Part shown: in pieces, positions 44,204 to 61,600 of the stretch
How positions within the stretch are numbered: position 1 is the first letter of the stretch
How the letters are laid out: each line of letters begins with the position of its first letter
Assembly (NCBI GenBank): GCA_963966185.1
Contig: CAWZYM010000048.1
Coordinates: forward strand, 132,001 to 196,000
Direction of reading: 5' to 3'
Origin: Rhabditoides inermis
Taxonomy: Eukaryota > Nematoda > Chromadorea > Rhabditida > Rhabditidae
Length of the DNA stretch: 64,000 nt
Notes under the pieces: generated by a model
Seen by the model: the letters and a program-made list of their open reading frames with translations, nothing else
Told to the model about the DNA's origin: nothing
Database searches by the model: none
Program-made: the position numbers and the translations under genes

Positions 44204-46550
44204 CTGTAATATATGCGAAACACACATCGCACTACTCATGTAGGCTGATCAATGCACTGTTTCCGCACCTAAACCTTTATGTCTACTGGCATAAGATCTA
44301 TATAACTCAATATGCATTTCTAGAAGGCTGTAGTAATAGAACTTTCTTGTATATGATATTGTGAACATACAATACATCATAGAGATAGTTCAAGATAGTT
44401 CTAAAATAGTTCAAGTGCAACTCCTTCCCATAGTAGTGTAGCTTCTTCCGGAGCAGCTTCTACCATGTGCACTTCCTTCCTGCTATCCTCGTCGATCCAG
44501 ATCTCGGAAAGGTTCGCCGCTCGATGCCCACCAAGAGGTACGGTAGTCAGTGACCGATATACCAGTATATACCAGTATATCGTATACCAAGATTCTCGAT
44601 GTCAACGTGTCCCTCGGCGGGGCGAGTGGTGGCGGAGCATGTAGAGTGTTCAGGGACGATCAGAGGAAGATGTTTCCTCCTCGTCCGGTGACTGCCAAAC
44701 ATTCATCTGTGCCCCTCTTGCTTTGCATAACAACAAGGAATAGTGTCCGAGGCCGAGGGACGACATCGAGAGCTGGTTCTACATGGCCAGCGAACCCATC
44801 AAGGGTACCGATTACTGCAAGTTATAATCGAGGTATCCTACCGTATAGGTCCTCTTCCGTGGGCGCGTTTCAATTCTATGACTGAGCATCAGCTGATGGC
44901 TGAGTGGAAGCGGTATGCGCGCGGATCCGGCAGAGAGGATATGCTCAATGGTCAGTGCACAGTGGGATTCCCTTTTTCCCTCTCTCACTCTCTCCCTTTA
45001 AGCGTTCCCCACGAGTTTGACGAGATACTCACCCTGATTGACAGTTGCGGCTTCTACGAACGCCCCTCCTACTCGGAGTTGCAACGTCTCCTTCACGGGG
45101 CAGCCCGACGCCTCAATCAAGACATCAATTCGCCCCTCGACTGGCAGGTACTGTAGCCATACGGGAGCTACCGTACCCCATATTGTACTTACTGTACTTC
45201 GTGCAGCTTAACTCTCATATCGTTGCCAAGGCGGAAATTGTGGGGGAGGTAGGAGAGTCTATCATGGCTTCTCTTCGTCTTCGCGAGAAGGAGGCTTCCG
45301 AGGATGTCCCTCCCATCGATGTCGAGACTTAGGATACACAAAAGACTCAAAAGACACTCAATCCGATGCTACTTCGATTCGTTTACACTTACTTACACCA
45401 ATGTTTTATTGTCATTCTATACTCGAGAGTTTTAAACGTGTTTGAAAGATCAGTTATTGTGTTGTGTGTTGAAGTAGGAAATATTGATTACTCGTGCCAT
45501 TTTTTGAGTGTGATTGCAAGAACAGGGAAATGATGCGATATCTCTATTGGCACTATGTGGGGTGGATATCGTTTCTTGCGGTCAGTTGCATCCCGCATTT
45601 CTGGACAGAGATGGTTTACTGGAGTTGCCGCGCATTTAGTTTATCGATGGATATCGATCGGTTGTCAACATATACGTCAATATTGGTTCAATGGTATGGT
45701 CCGCAAGACGAATGCCTTCTATGGATGGGAATGCAAGACCCCGATCAGTGAACCTGCATCTTCCATTCGGCGCTAAAACCTTGACCATCTCAGGTTCTTA
45801 TGAATGATTCCGTTTTTGTACGTGTCATGATCATGTTTGCGATTCTGAATAAACATTTGATTCGATGATTTTGCAAGAACAAGTTGTCGCGTGAGGTTCT
45901 GATCAGCGCACAAATCACAACTTGTTTTTTTTTTTGCTGTCACAAAAGTGTTGAAACGGGATCGAACCAGCTAACTGTTGCTTGATAATCTCTCTTAGCC
46001 ACTAGCCCACATCGATCAATTTTCCTTTTGGCTTACCCGTAAAATTACGGTAGTAGAATAATTCATTCTTTGGCCCACACTTAGAATTACGGTAGGATAA
46101 TAATTCACACTTTGGCTCATGCTTTGTTATACGGTAGAAGAATAGTTGATCTGGCTCACACTTGGAAAAACTCTCTTTTGGCTTAGGATAGGGCTCGCGC
46201 CAGAATTTTCAAGAAGCGATATCCAAAGGTCATGTTAGCAGCAAAACGAACTCATACAATTCATGTTAGTTAGATTCGCGGTGGGTGTCGTTTCCCGTCA
46301 CTCTGGCTAGCTCTCTCTCCCGGTAGGCGGGCAGCGCGCGCAGAGAAATCGCGAGAGAGCACGCTGTCGGCAGAGAGCGCAGACATGCACTTACTTCACG
46401 GCGACCGAAATGCAGAAAAAAGTGTCGTTTAAAATCGTTTCTATACAATACCAAGAAAAATATAGTTGCATATACACGCAACATTGTGCGTCACATCATA
46501 AAATGTGTCACATCATAGTTTTGTGCGCGTACTAATGAACGACAGAGCTT
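44204..46550 (+). repeat. Left arm of a 5.5-kb near-perfect palindrome
   Basis: Inverted copy of 47399-49735. The outer limit is seen where CTGTAATATATGCGAAACAC begins to match CATATATTACAG near 49733. The inner limit is the AAGCTCTGTCGTTCATTAG complement at 46550. Scattered single-base and small indel differences are visible (for example 45262 versus 48684, and near 44575), so identity is roughly 99% by eye. The arm includes a casein kinase 1-like gene body and a tRNA-like relic at about 45955-46016. Confidence 0.9.
44450..45332 (+). pseudogene. Casein kinase 1-like gene, 5'-truncated inverted copy
   Basis: Reads, through exons, VFRDDQRKMFPPRPVTAK, then RDDIESWFYMASEPIKG (the CK1 signature R-DD-x-ESW-FYM), LPWARFNSMTEHQLMAEWKR, VPHEFDEILTLIDSCGFYER and a tail ending at TAG 45330-45332. 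These are the C-lobe elements of CK1/TTBK kinases, an expanded family in nematodes. The N-lobe, ATP lysine and HRD loop are absent, because the duplicated arm begins downstream of them. It is therefore an inert fragment unless spliced to other DNA. It differs from the other copy by one residue near the end (Ile for Asn at about 45262). Confidence 0.75.
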
Positions 46551-46608
46551 GATAAATTTTCCTTTTGGCTTACCCGTAAAATTACGGTAGTAGAATAATT
46601 CATCCTTT

Positions 46609-47186
46609 ACAAGAAGGCGTACGACAATGTGGAGTTCGACGACGCATGGAGCTCTCTGGCAGAAGACAAAATGGATGCGAGCTACATACGGCTGATGCAG
46701 GCGATCTACTCTACTGGAAAGACGCGAGTGGCACTACGACATTCGAAGGCTGACATCTCTATCGGAAAAGGAGCTCGGCAAGGTTGCCCCCTCTCACCTT
46801 ACATCTTCAACAGCGTTCTCGCGAAGGTGTACAGGGCATCGGATTTCAAGTACAGCGGCGCCGGCTTCGACATCGACGGAAAGCAGCTGACACACCTCGC
46901 CTATGCGGATGACGTGGCTGTCTTCGCGAAATCTGCGTCGGCGGCAGAAAGGATGCTCAAGGACATTGCCGAGGAAAGCAAGAAGTACGGACTGGAGGAC
47001 CTGGACGATGACTTCGTAGATGCCTTCGATCTACCGAGGACACATGCTCGCAATGAATGGAGACGGACACCAACGACCGCCGAAATTGGAACGATCTCAT
47101 TTCCCAGCGCTAACCAAACCATCTCTCATGCGTGCAATATGTACATGAATAAGCGATGCTGGATAAATATTTGATTTGATTTGATT
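46609..47186 (+). mobile_element. 5'-truncated non-LTR retrotransposon fragment (reverse transcriptase, RTE-like)
   Basis: A frame encodes YKKAYDNVEFDDAW, DASYIRLMQAIYSTGKTRVA, GKGARQGCPLSPYIFN, then LTHLAYADDVAVFAKS: RT domains with the YADD active site. The 5' half and endonuclease are missing. The 3' end is TTTGATTTGATTTGATT, a short tandem tail typical of RTE-type elements rather than poly(A). Comparison with the uninterrupted module at about 46062 (CATTCTTTGGCCCACAC) places the insertion between CATCCTTT and GGCCCACAC. The fragment ends in a stop at about 47174. Confidence 0.85.
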
Positions 47187-47398
47187 GGCCCACACTTAAA
47201 ATTACGGTACGATAATAATTCACACTTTGGCACTGTTCGTTATGCGCAGGTTTGTGTTAGTATTTGTAAACGTTTTATGCATGCGCTTTTGTTGAATTGG
47301 GTCAAGACAAACTTACTATCTTTACGCAAGTACTTTTAACAGATAATACATGTGCTTTTGTTGAATTTCAATAGAAATTTCTTCTCTTACTGATTCCC

Positions 47399-49735
47399 AA
47401 GCTCTGTCGTTCATTAGTACGCGCACAAAACTATGATGTGACACATTTTATGATGTGACGCACAATGTTGCGTGTATATGCAACTATATTTTTCTTGGTA
47501 TTGTATAGAAACGATTTTAAACGACACTTTTTTCTGCATTTCGGTCGCCGTGAAGTAAGTGCATGTCTGCGCTCTCTGCCGACAGCGTGCTCTCTCGCGA
47601 TTTCTCTGCGCGCCCTGCCCGCCTACCGGGAGAGAGAGCTAGCCAGAGTGACGGGAAACGACACCCACCGCGAATCTAACTAACATGAATTGTATGAGTT
47701 CGTTTTGCTGCTAACATGACCTTTGGATATCGCTTCTTGAAAATTCTGGCGCGAGCCCTATCCTAAGCCAAAAGAGAGTTTTTCCAAGTGTGAGCCAGAT
47801 CAACTATTCTTCTACCGTATAACAAAGAATGAGCCAAAGTGTGAATTATTATCCTACCGTAATTCTAAGTGTGGGCCAAAGAATGAATTATTCTACTACC
47901 GTAATTTTACGGGTAAGCCAAAAGGAAAATTGATCGATGTGGGCTAGTGGCTAAGAGAGATTATCAAGCAACAGTTAGCTGGTTCGATCCCGTTTCAACA
48001 CTTTTGTGACAGCAAAAAAAAAACAAGTTGTGATTTGTGCGCTGATCAGAACCTCACGCGACAACTTGTTCTTGCAAAATCATCGAATCAAATGTTTATT
48101 CAGAATCGCAAACATGATCATGACACGTACAAAAACGGAATCATTCATAAGAACCTGAGATGGTCAAGGTTTTAGCGCCGAATGGAAGATGCAGGTTCAC
48201 TGATCGGGGTCTTGCATTCCCATCCATAGAAGGCATTCGTCTTGCGGACCATACCATTGAACCAATATTGACGTATATGTTGACAACCGATCGATATCCA
48301 TCGATAAACTAAATGCGCGGCAACTCCAGTAAACCATCTCTGTCCAGAAATGCGGGATGCAACTGACCGCAAGAAACGATATCCACCCCACATAGTGCCA
48401 ATAGAGATATCGCATCATTTCCCTGTTCTTGCAATCACACTCAAAAAATGGCACGAGTAATCAATATTTCCTACTTCAACACACAACACAATAACTGATC
48501 TTTCAAACACGTTTAAAACTCTCGAGTATAGAATGACAATAAAACATTGGTGTAAGTAAGTGTAAACGAATCGAAGTAGCATCGGATTGAGTGTCTTTTG
48601 AGTCTTTTGTGTATCCTAAGTCTCGACATCGATGGGAGGGACATCCTCGGAAGCCTCCTTCTCGCGAAGACGAAGAGAAGCCATGTTAGACTCTCCTACC
48701 TCCCCCACAATTTCCGCCTTGGCAACGATATGAGAGTTAAGCTGCACGAAGTACAGTAAGTACAATATGGGGTACGGTAGCTCCCGTATGGCTACAGTAC
48801 CTGCCAGTCGAGGGGCGAATTGATGTCTTGATTGAGGCGTCGGGCTGCCCCGTGAAGGAGACGTTGCAACTCCGAGTAGGAGGGGCGTTCGTAGAAGCCG
48901 CAACTGTCAATCAGGGTGAGTATCTCGTCAAACTCGTGGGGAACGCTTAAAGGGAGAGAGTGAGAGAGGGAAAAAGGGAATCCCACTGTGCACTGACCAT
49001 TGAGCATATCCTCTCTGCCGGATCCGCGCGCATACCGCTTCCACTCAGCCATCAGCTGATGCTCAGTCATAGAATTGAAACGCGCCCACGGAAGAGGACC
49101 TATACGGTAGGATACCTCGATTATAACTTGCAGTAATCGGTACCCTTGATGGGTTCGCTGGCCATGTAGAACCAGCTCTCGATGTCGTCCCTCGGCCTCG
49201 GACACTATTCCTTGTTGTTATGCAAAGCAAGAGAGGCACAGATGAATGTTTGGCAGTCACCGGACGAGGAGGAAACATCTTCCTCTGATCGTCCCTGAAC
49301 ACTCTACATGCTCCGCCACCACTCGCCCCGCCGAGGGACACGTTGACATCGAGAATCTTGGTATACGATATACTGGTATAGCGGTCACTGACTACCGTAC
49401 CTCTTGGTGGGCATCGAGCGGCGAACCTTTCCGAGATCTGGATCGACGAGGATAGCAGGAAGGAAGTGCACATGGTAGAAGCTGCTCCGGAAGAAGCTAC
49501 ACTACTATGGGAAGGAGTTGCACTTGAACTATTTTAGAACTATCTTGAACTATCTCTATGATGTATTGTATGTTCACAATATCATATACAAGAAAGTTCT
49601 ATTACTACAGCCTTCTAGAAATGCATATTGAGTTATATAGATCTTATGCCAGTAGACATAAAGGTTTAGGTGCGGAAACAGTGCATTGATCAGCCTACAT
49701 GAGTAGTGCGATGTGTGTTTCGCATATATTACAGT
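47399..49735 (-). repeat. Right arm of the 5.5-kb palindrome
   Basis: Inverted near-identical copy of 44204-46550. The 848-base spacer between the arms contains a third partial copy of the TTTTGGCTTACCCGTAAAAT module, split by the retrotransposon fragment. The arm contains the other casein kinase 1-like copy and a tRNA-like relic (about 47937-48000, B box GGTTCGATCCC). Confidence 0.9.
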
Positions 49736-49990
49736 ACCCTTGGGTATACCGTACATCTAGGAGTAATAAAACCTACCGTATGTTGCCGACCTGCTTCTCG
49801 ACCTTCATGTCAAAACGCACAAACTTGCGTTTGTCGTCGGTGGATTGGACGATGAATACGGAGGAACAGTCCACTCGCGTCCTTTTTTGACGACAGTCAT
49901 GGACATCCGGAAAGAGCGGCTCTCCGGTCGCAGTGACCGGTCCACGTTCTCGCCAGGGCAATCGACTTGCAAATCGGTGAAAAATAATAT
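48616..49990 (-). pseudogene. Casein kinase 1-like gene, longer copy, probably degenerate
   Basis: This copy continues past the palindrome edge and includes an N-terminal exon (about 49915-49775): MSMTVVKKGREWTV in one frame, then SSVFIVQSTDDKRKFVRFDM and KVEKQVGN in another, ending at a gtaggt donor. VFIVQ…DMKVEKQ fits the beta3 strand and ATP lysine of CK1, but the two frames do not connect and the glycine-rich loop is missing, as if a small deletion removed it. Downstream exons carry RDDIESWFYM, LPWARFNSM and EFDEILTLIDSCGFYERPSY as in the other copy, stopping at 48618-48616. The HRD region could not be identified. Most likely a recent pseudogene; an unrecognised exon could rescue it. Confidence 0.6.
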
Positions 49991-50401
49991 AGTGACATGC
50001 GCTTTCAAATCCCTATTTATCTCATTCTATCGAACTTTTTTTCATTATTTTGCGCGCATTTAAAAAAATAGTGTTTCGTTGTGCGTTATTTTGTAGTGAA
50101 AATCTTAACTGTTGGATGAGTTTTACTAATGTTTCAAATCAACAAAGCGCGCGCGCGGAAATCTATATTGATTATTTTTCAAGTTTTACTAAATAGTTTA
50201 ATTGTTTTCTTCCGTATTATGTTACTAAATTATGTTTTGCTTTGTCTTAATTGATTGTCATTCCATTTTATCCATTTTATAACTTTTCTTAGCTAGAAAA
50301 CGCGATTTATTTGGTTATTTTGGTGTCGTTTGCGCAATCCCGTGTTGTTTATTCATGTATTTATTCATACAATGCTTGAAGGTTCTGCACACGCCTCAGT
50401 A
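49991..50401. promoter_or_regulatory. AT-rich upstream region of RPB2
   Basis: A 410-base AT-rich stretch with no coding exon lies between the casein kinase-like copy and the RPB2 ATG, so it probably holds the RPB2 promoter and leader. It contains a short alternating GC run (GCGCGCGCGC near 50147). Confidence 0.4.
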
Positions 50402-55674
<5,273 letters not shown>

Positions 55675-56095
55675 GAGGGAGGAGGCACGGAGGAGAAGGA
55701 CACGATGGGTGGTGGAGAGAGAGGAGAGTACGGTAGATTTTATGTATTGTTTCATGTGTGTTCTTGGCAATTGTTTGCTGGTAATAGACCTCATTAGATA
55801 CTCTCTTTCTCAAAACTAACGGTAAAAAATTAAAATCGTTTTGAAAATTTCCCAAAAAATTGGCTGTTGTAATGTTGTGATGTTGGTCATTTGTTTTGCA
55901 TGTATCAGTGTTATCCGTGTTTTTTCCCTTGTTGACGATATTGAAGGTATGAGTACGTTGCCCCGGTTTCCGGTATAAACTGTTATTTATAATTGTCTTT
56001 TCGGTTGTTTGTGATTATATCGGTTTCGCTTCCGATGCAATATTTTAATCTATCCTATTCGTGTGTGATCGTGTAGTTGATGATGTAGTTTGTAG
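55675..56095. other. Intergenic region between RPB2 and CNOT9
   Basis: AT-rich, no coding signal and no clear AATAAA. It holds the RPB2 3' UTR and CNOT9 promoter. Confidence 0.5.
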
Positions 56096-56156
56096 ATGGC
56101 TGAGAATGCGCGTGCCTCTCCTGCCGTGGCGGGGGCTCAGCCGGCGCAGGTGAACA

Positions 56157-56201
<45 letters not shown>

Positions 56202-57378
56202 TCTAACTTCTAACCATGTGCGATTGTGTTTCAGTTGAGCGACGCGGAGACGGAGCAGATCTATGATTGGATCCTCGACCTCTCAGACCCCAACAAGCGA
56301 GAGGTAGCCCTTCTCGAGCTCAGGTACGCTCCCCCTTTTCCTTTTCACACGAGGCCTCGTCCACTGATTTCTCATTTATTGTGATCTACTCCCTCTGCTT
56401 TGTCAATTCCTCATTGTTGTAGCAAGAAGCGCGATTGTGTGCCGGACCTGCCCATCTGGCTGTGGCGCTCGTTCGGAACCATGGCTGCTCTCCTTCAGGA
56501 AGTATGTGTGTGTATGTGATTGATGGTGTAGGGTGTTGTAGGTGATCGCCATCTACCCGGCCATCATGCCGCCCACTCTGACGGCGCAGCAGTCGAACCG
56601 CGTGTGCAATGCGCTGGCTCTGATGCAGTGCGTCGCGTCTCACAAGGACACGCGACAGCCATTCCTGCACGCGCACATCCCCCTCTTCCTCTACCCCTTC
56701 CTCCACACCACCAAGACGACCCGGCCCTTCGAGTACCTCCGACTCACCTCCCTCGGAGTCATCGGAGCTCTCGTGAAGACGGACGAGAAGGAGGTGATCT
56801 CGTTCCTCCTCTCCACTGAGATCATTCCTCTCTGTCTGCGCATCATGGAGCAGGGCACCGAACTCAGCAAGGTACACTATCCGCCCCCTCTCACTTGTTG
56901 ACTCACCCCTTTCAGACAGTGGCTACGTTCATTCTGCAGAAGATTCTTCTCGACAACACGGGTCTCTCGTACATTTGCCAGACGTACGAGCGCTTCTCGC
57001 ACGTGGCGATGATTCTGGGAAAGATGGTGCTGAAGCTGGCCAAGGAGAACTCGAACCGACTGCTCAAACACGTGATTCGCTGCTACAGCCGCCTGTCCGA
57101 CAACCCGCGGTGAGTGAAAGGGGAGGGGAGGGGAGTGAGTGAAGGAGTGTGTGCACAAGGTGTGTTCCAGCGCGCTGCAGGCTCTGCGCCAGTGTCTCCC
57201 GGAGCAGCTCAAGGATGAGACGTTCAAGGTGGGGAGGGAAGGGAGAGTGGCAGTGCATGTGTTGTGATTTGAGGCTGCTCTGGATGAGGATCGCAGTTCT
57301 CGCCACTTCCTCAAGCACCTTCTGGACAACCTGTCTGGGCAGCCGCCCGCCGCCGGCCCAGCAGCTGCCCCCATCTGA
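56096..57378 (+). CDS. CNOT9: CCR4-NOT complex subunit 9 (RQCD1/Rcd1)
   Basis: ATG 56096, TGA 57376-57378. Exons are separated by short introns, the first rich in CT. The protein starts [13 protein letters not shown] and contains the Rcd1 armadillo-repeat core: [120 protein letters not shown] and [20 protein letters not shown]. It matches human CNOT9 very closely over this core. CNOT9 is the scaffold subunit of the CCR4-NOT deadenylase that binds tryptophan motifs of GW182 and other mRNA-silencing proteins. The C-terminal tail after [11 protein letters not shown] is short ([13 protein letters not shown]). Confidence 0.97.
56159..56200. repeat. (CT)n microsatellite in the first CNOT9 intron
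   Basis: CT run with two TTT interruptions directly after the exon 1 donor region. Confidence 0.9.
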
Positions 57379-57885
57379 TCAGCCACTCCCAACATCCACT
57401 CCCAACACTCTCCAGTCTCCTCTCTTCTCATATACCACTTGGGTGCATTATTTGTCTCTCTTTTGTAGTAATATAATTACTCATATTCCAAATAATATCG
57501 TCATCTCTCTCCTGCGTGCGGTTGACCATTTTCACATCCTATGTACAGTGTTTTATCTGTCTCGGAGATTCATATTCCCACTTTTTGGATTGTATTGAGA
57601 GTATACGGTGTGTATCTATGTCTTGTATGGTGTACAGATGCAGATAAATTATGTGTTCGAAGCGGGGTTGCAGGGTTATTTTTTTCTGAACGAACAGTGT
57701 TGAAAGAAGAAGTTGGAATGAAAGTGTTGGGCGACAGCAGATCGCAATTCAAACAATGGCCGGTGGCGGTCGCGCGACAAGTGTGTCTTCTCTCTCGCTG
57801 CGCGTTTCCCTTTTGTGACGGTGTAAGAAGGGCGAGAGAGAGTAGGTAGGTAGCCTAGTCCCGCCTCCCCTACAGCCAGTCTAAC
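57379..57885. other. Intergenic region between CNOT9 and the small ORF gene
   Basis: About 500 bases with no supported exon. CTACAG at about 57870-57875, ten bases before the next ATG, is a likely splice-leader or leader-intron acceptor. Confidence 0.45.
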
Positions 57886-58055
57886 ATGCTGCTCGTCTCC
57901 ACTATTCTTGGCTATGCCATCTTCCAATCGTCTGTCATCGCAGGTACTCCCTTTCTACCTTCACTTTCACTTCTTTCTCTTCAGCTCTGTCGCTTCGAAT
58001 AGCAGGTCAGATCGAAGCGCCCTCGCAACATTCTCCCGTCAAATCCATCCCATGA
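57886..58055 (+). CDS. Small two-exon gene encoding a 42-residue membrane or secreted peptide
   Basis: Exon 1 is 57886-57943 (MLLVSTILGYAIFQSSVIA) and exon 2 is 57985-58055 (LSLRIAGQIEAPSQHSPVKS and two further residues). The intron is 41 bases with gtactc…ctcttcag ends and the phases match. The first half is hydrophobic, so it is a signal peptide or single membrane segment; the rest is short and polar. A TACAG acceptor lies ten bases before the ATG, and AATAAA begins just three bases after the stop, which together frame a complete small gene. I do not recognise the family. IER3IP1/YOS1-like and OST4-like small membrane proteins were considered and do not match. Confidence 0.55.
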
Positions 58056-58057
58056 TT

Positions 58058-58063
58058 AATAAA
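58058..58063 (+). terminator. AATAAA close to the small ORF stop
   Basis: Polyadenylation-type hexamer beginning three bases after TGA. It would give a 3' UTR of only about 20 bases. No gene is seen from here to the AP-2 stop at 58619. Confidence 0.5.
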
Positions 58064-58618
58064 ATACATGACAAAACATGACATTGTCTGCATCAATCAT
58101 CTTTATTACATTGAATATATCGTATATATTTATTATGTGGTTGGGTGCTGGCCAAATGTGGAATCGCTCAAAGTGAACACCAATCGAGGATAAAGGCGCG
58201 CGAAACAAAAAAGTGAAATGAAATAAACGATAGGCGGCGTGAATAAAGTGAAACCGGGGTGTACTCTGTGTACTGAATGGGCAACGAATACTCAGCCAAC
58301 GGCCAACGAGAAAAAGAAAAGCAGCCTGGGCAAACATTCCTATTATGAGAGAAGAGACTGGCGCGTCACGAGAGAGCGAGAAAATAGAGTGATTAGAGGG
58401 AATTGAGATCAGCCGATCGATATCAATCGATACATCGATCGACCGAGAGAGTGCGTGCGTGGGTGTTGGAAAATAGGGATGACGAGCAGTGTATACGTAT
58501 GTACAATGAACCTGTGTTGGGTGGACTGGGACTATCTAGGCAAACGATCCTACCGATCGGGGGAGGGGCTGACTGAGAGGGCGAGGGGTAAAGCAAGTGA
58601 GAGAGCAACACGCACAGG

Positions 58619-61600
58619 CTACTTGTCCACCACGATCGAACCATCCGGGTTGTTCGCCTTGAACAGTTGCGCCTGCAGCAGGGCCAGCACCGACGGATCA
58701 ACCTGCAAAAACATCTCTCTCTCTCTCTCTTTTCTCCGCTCCCCCCTCTCCTCACCTTATTCTCCATGGGCATCTGTGGGAAGACGGGCATTCCTAGCTG
58801 TGCCATAGCAAACATGTGTTGTTGTAGCTGCTGCATCATTTGCAGACTGCCTACAGTGAGGGCCGCCGACGACGACGGAGTGGGCGTGGCCAAGGGGGGC
58901 GGTGCCAGCTGAGTGATCGGCGACGGCGCCGTCACAGAAGCAAGCGTTGTCGACGACACGACAGGTTTGGCCGGAGAGGCGGTAGCCTGAAACGGAAGAG
59001 ATAAAGTCGCTCAAGGATAAAGTATGTGTGACTACTGACCTCTGTCTTGACAATCCTAGGTCTGGGCGACTCCTTGGGTCGTGGTGTGCGAGGCTCGCGG
59101 GGGGAGAGCGAGAGGGCCGTCTTGACAGTGAGAGGGGCCGCCGTGTGCGAGGACGACGCAGCCGCCGTCGGGTCCAGACACGCATCCAGGAAGCGAACAA
59201 ACGTCTCCAGGCCCGCCCTCACAGCAGGAATGCCGAATCCGTGCGTGAGTAGATCGAACAGCTCCAGAGGAGGCGACTGCGGCGAGGGAGTTGCCTCGGC
59301 TGGCGGCGGCACCAGCAGCGCCACAAAGTCGTGCACTAGCTGCCGCGCGGAACGCACGCGCTCCCTCCACTCCTCCTCCGCCGCGTGCTCGCGTGGAAGT
59401 TGCGCGGCCAGCTCGCGGTGCGGGAACTCGTACTCGCATAGGGTGGAGAAGTCGCTTGCGAGGTGGCGCGCCTCCTCCTCGACGAGGCTGGTGAAGAGTG
59501 TGGCCCTGGTGGGCATACGCTTGCCAGCCGGCAGCTCCAGCCCTATCCTCTCCAGCTCCGCCCTCAACACTGCGCCCCCGTTCTTCGCCTTGGCTCGGCG
59601 GAGCACGCCCCCCAGGGTGGACGAGTTGAGCGCCTCCGGGTGAGACACGCGACGCTGCAGCTCCGCCACCGTCACCTACAAACACACGGTACGGTAGGGA
59701 GTACGGTAGGGAGAGAGGGGACAGTCTGTGCTCACCTTGTACTTGCTGTTTCCGTTAAGGAGCGAGAGTCGTCCAGGCACTGTGCAGAACACATCAGAGA
59801 GCACGGGCGAGCCGCGAGGCAGCGAGGGAGACACTGCAACAACACGTCAACACTCGCATCACCACCCCTGCCCCTGTCTATTCTCTGTTTCTGTCAGAGT
59901 CGCCGCGAGATACAGGTGTGCACTCGGCACAACATACAGTGTAATCGTAAACATCCTTCCCTCGCCCCCTCTCACCCTGCCCGGCCGACTCCTCCGTGCC
60001 TCCGCCGTGCTCGCTGCTCCCGTCCGTGTCCGAATGGGCTGGTTCGGTGGGCACGGGTATTCTCTCCGGGAATAGATGGGCGCAGAAGAGGGGCGACGCG
60101 AGGCGGGGGATCTTGGCGGCCGGCTGGGCACTGCTGTCTGGCCACTCTGTCTGCTGCGCCATCGCTCCCCGAACAATCAGATCGAGAGTCAGCTCCGACA
60201 TGACCGGCTCCTCCGAACTGTCCGCGCTACCCATTTCAGCCTGAAAGTACAACTTGACAAAGTAGACGAACGTAGTCATTGTTGTGAGGAGAGAGAGAGA
60301 GAGAGAGACGGGCGGTGGGCTAGCGGCAAGGTCACTAGCCGTTGTTCGCCCCCAGGGCCATTGCGGGTGCGCGATGCGCGAACAAAGTGTCTACTGGAGA
60401 GCGAGCGCAGAAAGTGGCATGGTTGCATTGTGCCAGGCGGACAATGCTTCCTTCTTACAACCTGCGCTTCCGCCCTTCTCCCCCGATGACCCCTCGAGGC
60501 TTCTTGTGTGTTGTAGCATGCTAATTGCAAGTATATGAAACATGGAACCAGTCTGCCACACGCGTATGTGTCACTGTATTCTCGAGTTGCACTCTCCCCA
60601 TTGGCTGATGGCATCGGCAGAGAAGAGAACACTCCAACAAGTCAAGCACTACTAGTAGCACAAACTTGTTCCGCAATGCGCCCCATGACAGTACCCAAGC
60701 AACACAATAGCAATAGAATAGTTCGGAAGAGATGGGGTTGGGAGGCATTGGTCCCTTTCCCCTTCTTCTTGCGTCTTTCCCCTAGAATACCCTCGACCTC
60801 TCGCCGCTCTCGCAATTTACCAACTGGTTTTGCGAGGCGACGGCACAATGCCAGCCCTCTCTCCCTCCCTTCCTACCTCTCTCACTCGAGGCACAATGTC
60901 GCAAACAGCGGCGGTACTGTACGTGACTCATTCCCTCTCTCCCTCGCTCCGACCTGGCAATGCAATATGAGAGCACATGCAATAAAATGCAAGCCCTCTC
61001 CTCGCGGCCCATCCAACCTCATTATCATATACGGACACAACACGGGGAGCAGGCAGTATCGGGCCCCAGAGGTTGTTGACACGGGTTCACGACTGGAATA
61101 GGCATTTCGCCCCTTTCTTCCTTCAGCCTGTGCCAACAGTCACATACTCACAGCGAGCTGCGTGTGTTTGCTTGATGTCATGCCACCCAGCGATCCAGCC
61201 TTCCCCTCTCTCCTCTCTTCACCATGCGTTCCCACAGCGGTACAGTTCACAAGGGAAGGAGAAGGAACAGACACCCCTTGTCTCTTCTCTTTCGCAAATG
61301 CGTTCTCTCCTTTCTCTCACTCGCATTCTTTTGTGAGCCAGACACTTGGCCCAAAAATGCTCTGCCGCTGCCGCTATCGAATCGATGATAGCATATCGGA
61401 AGAGTGCCTTGGGGTGAATAGGGGCATATATATAAGCGAGGCGATTCGCACAAACAACATGTTGACGCCGGCAGCCCGAGATCCAAATATCATCATCGCT
61501 CGAAATATGTTTCACTATCGACACTATTATAATGGAAGGAAAGGAAAACACGCAGCCCCACTATCGTCTATAATGGTATCTAATTCTAATGGATTATGGA

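Noticed and set aside
59047..59643. 198-codon plus-strand frame and another long minus-strand frame opposite AP-2
   Set aside because: Shadow frames of the GC-rich AP-2 core exon.
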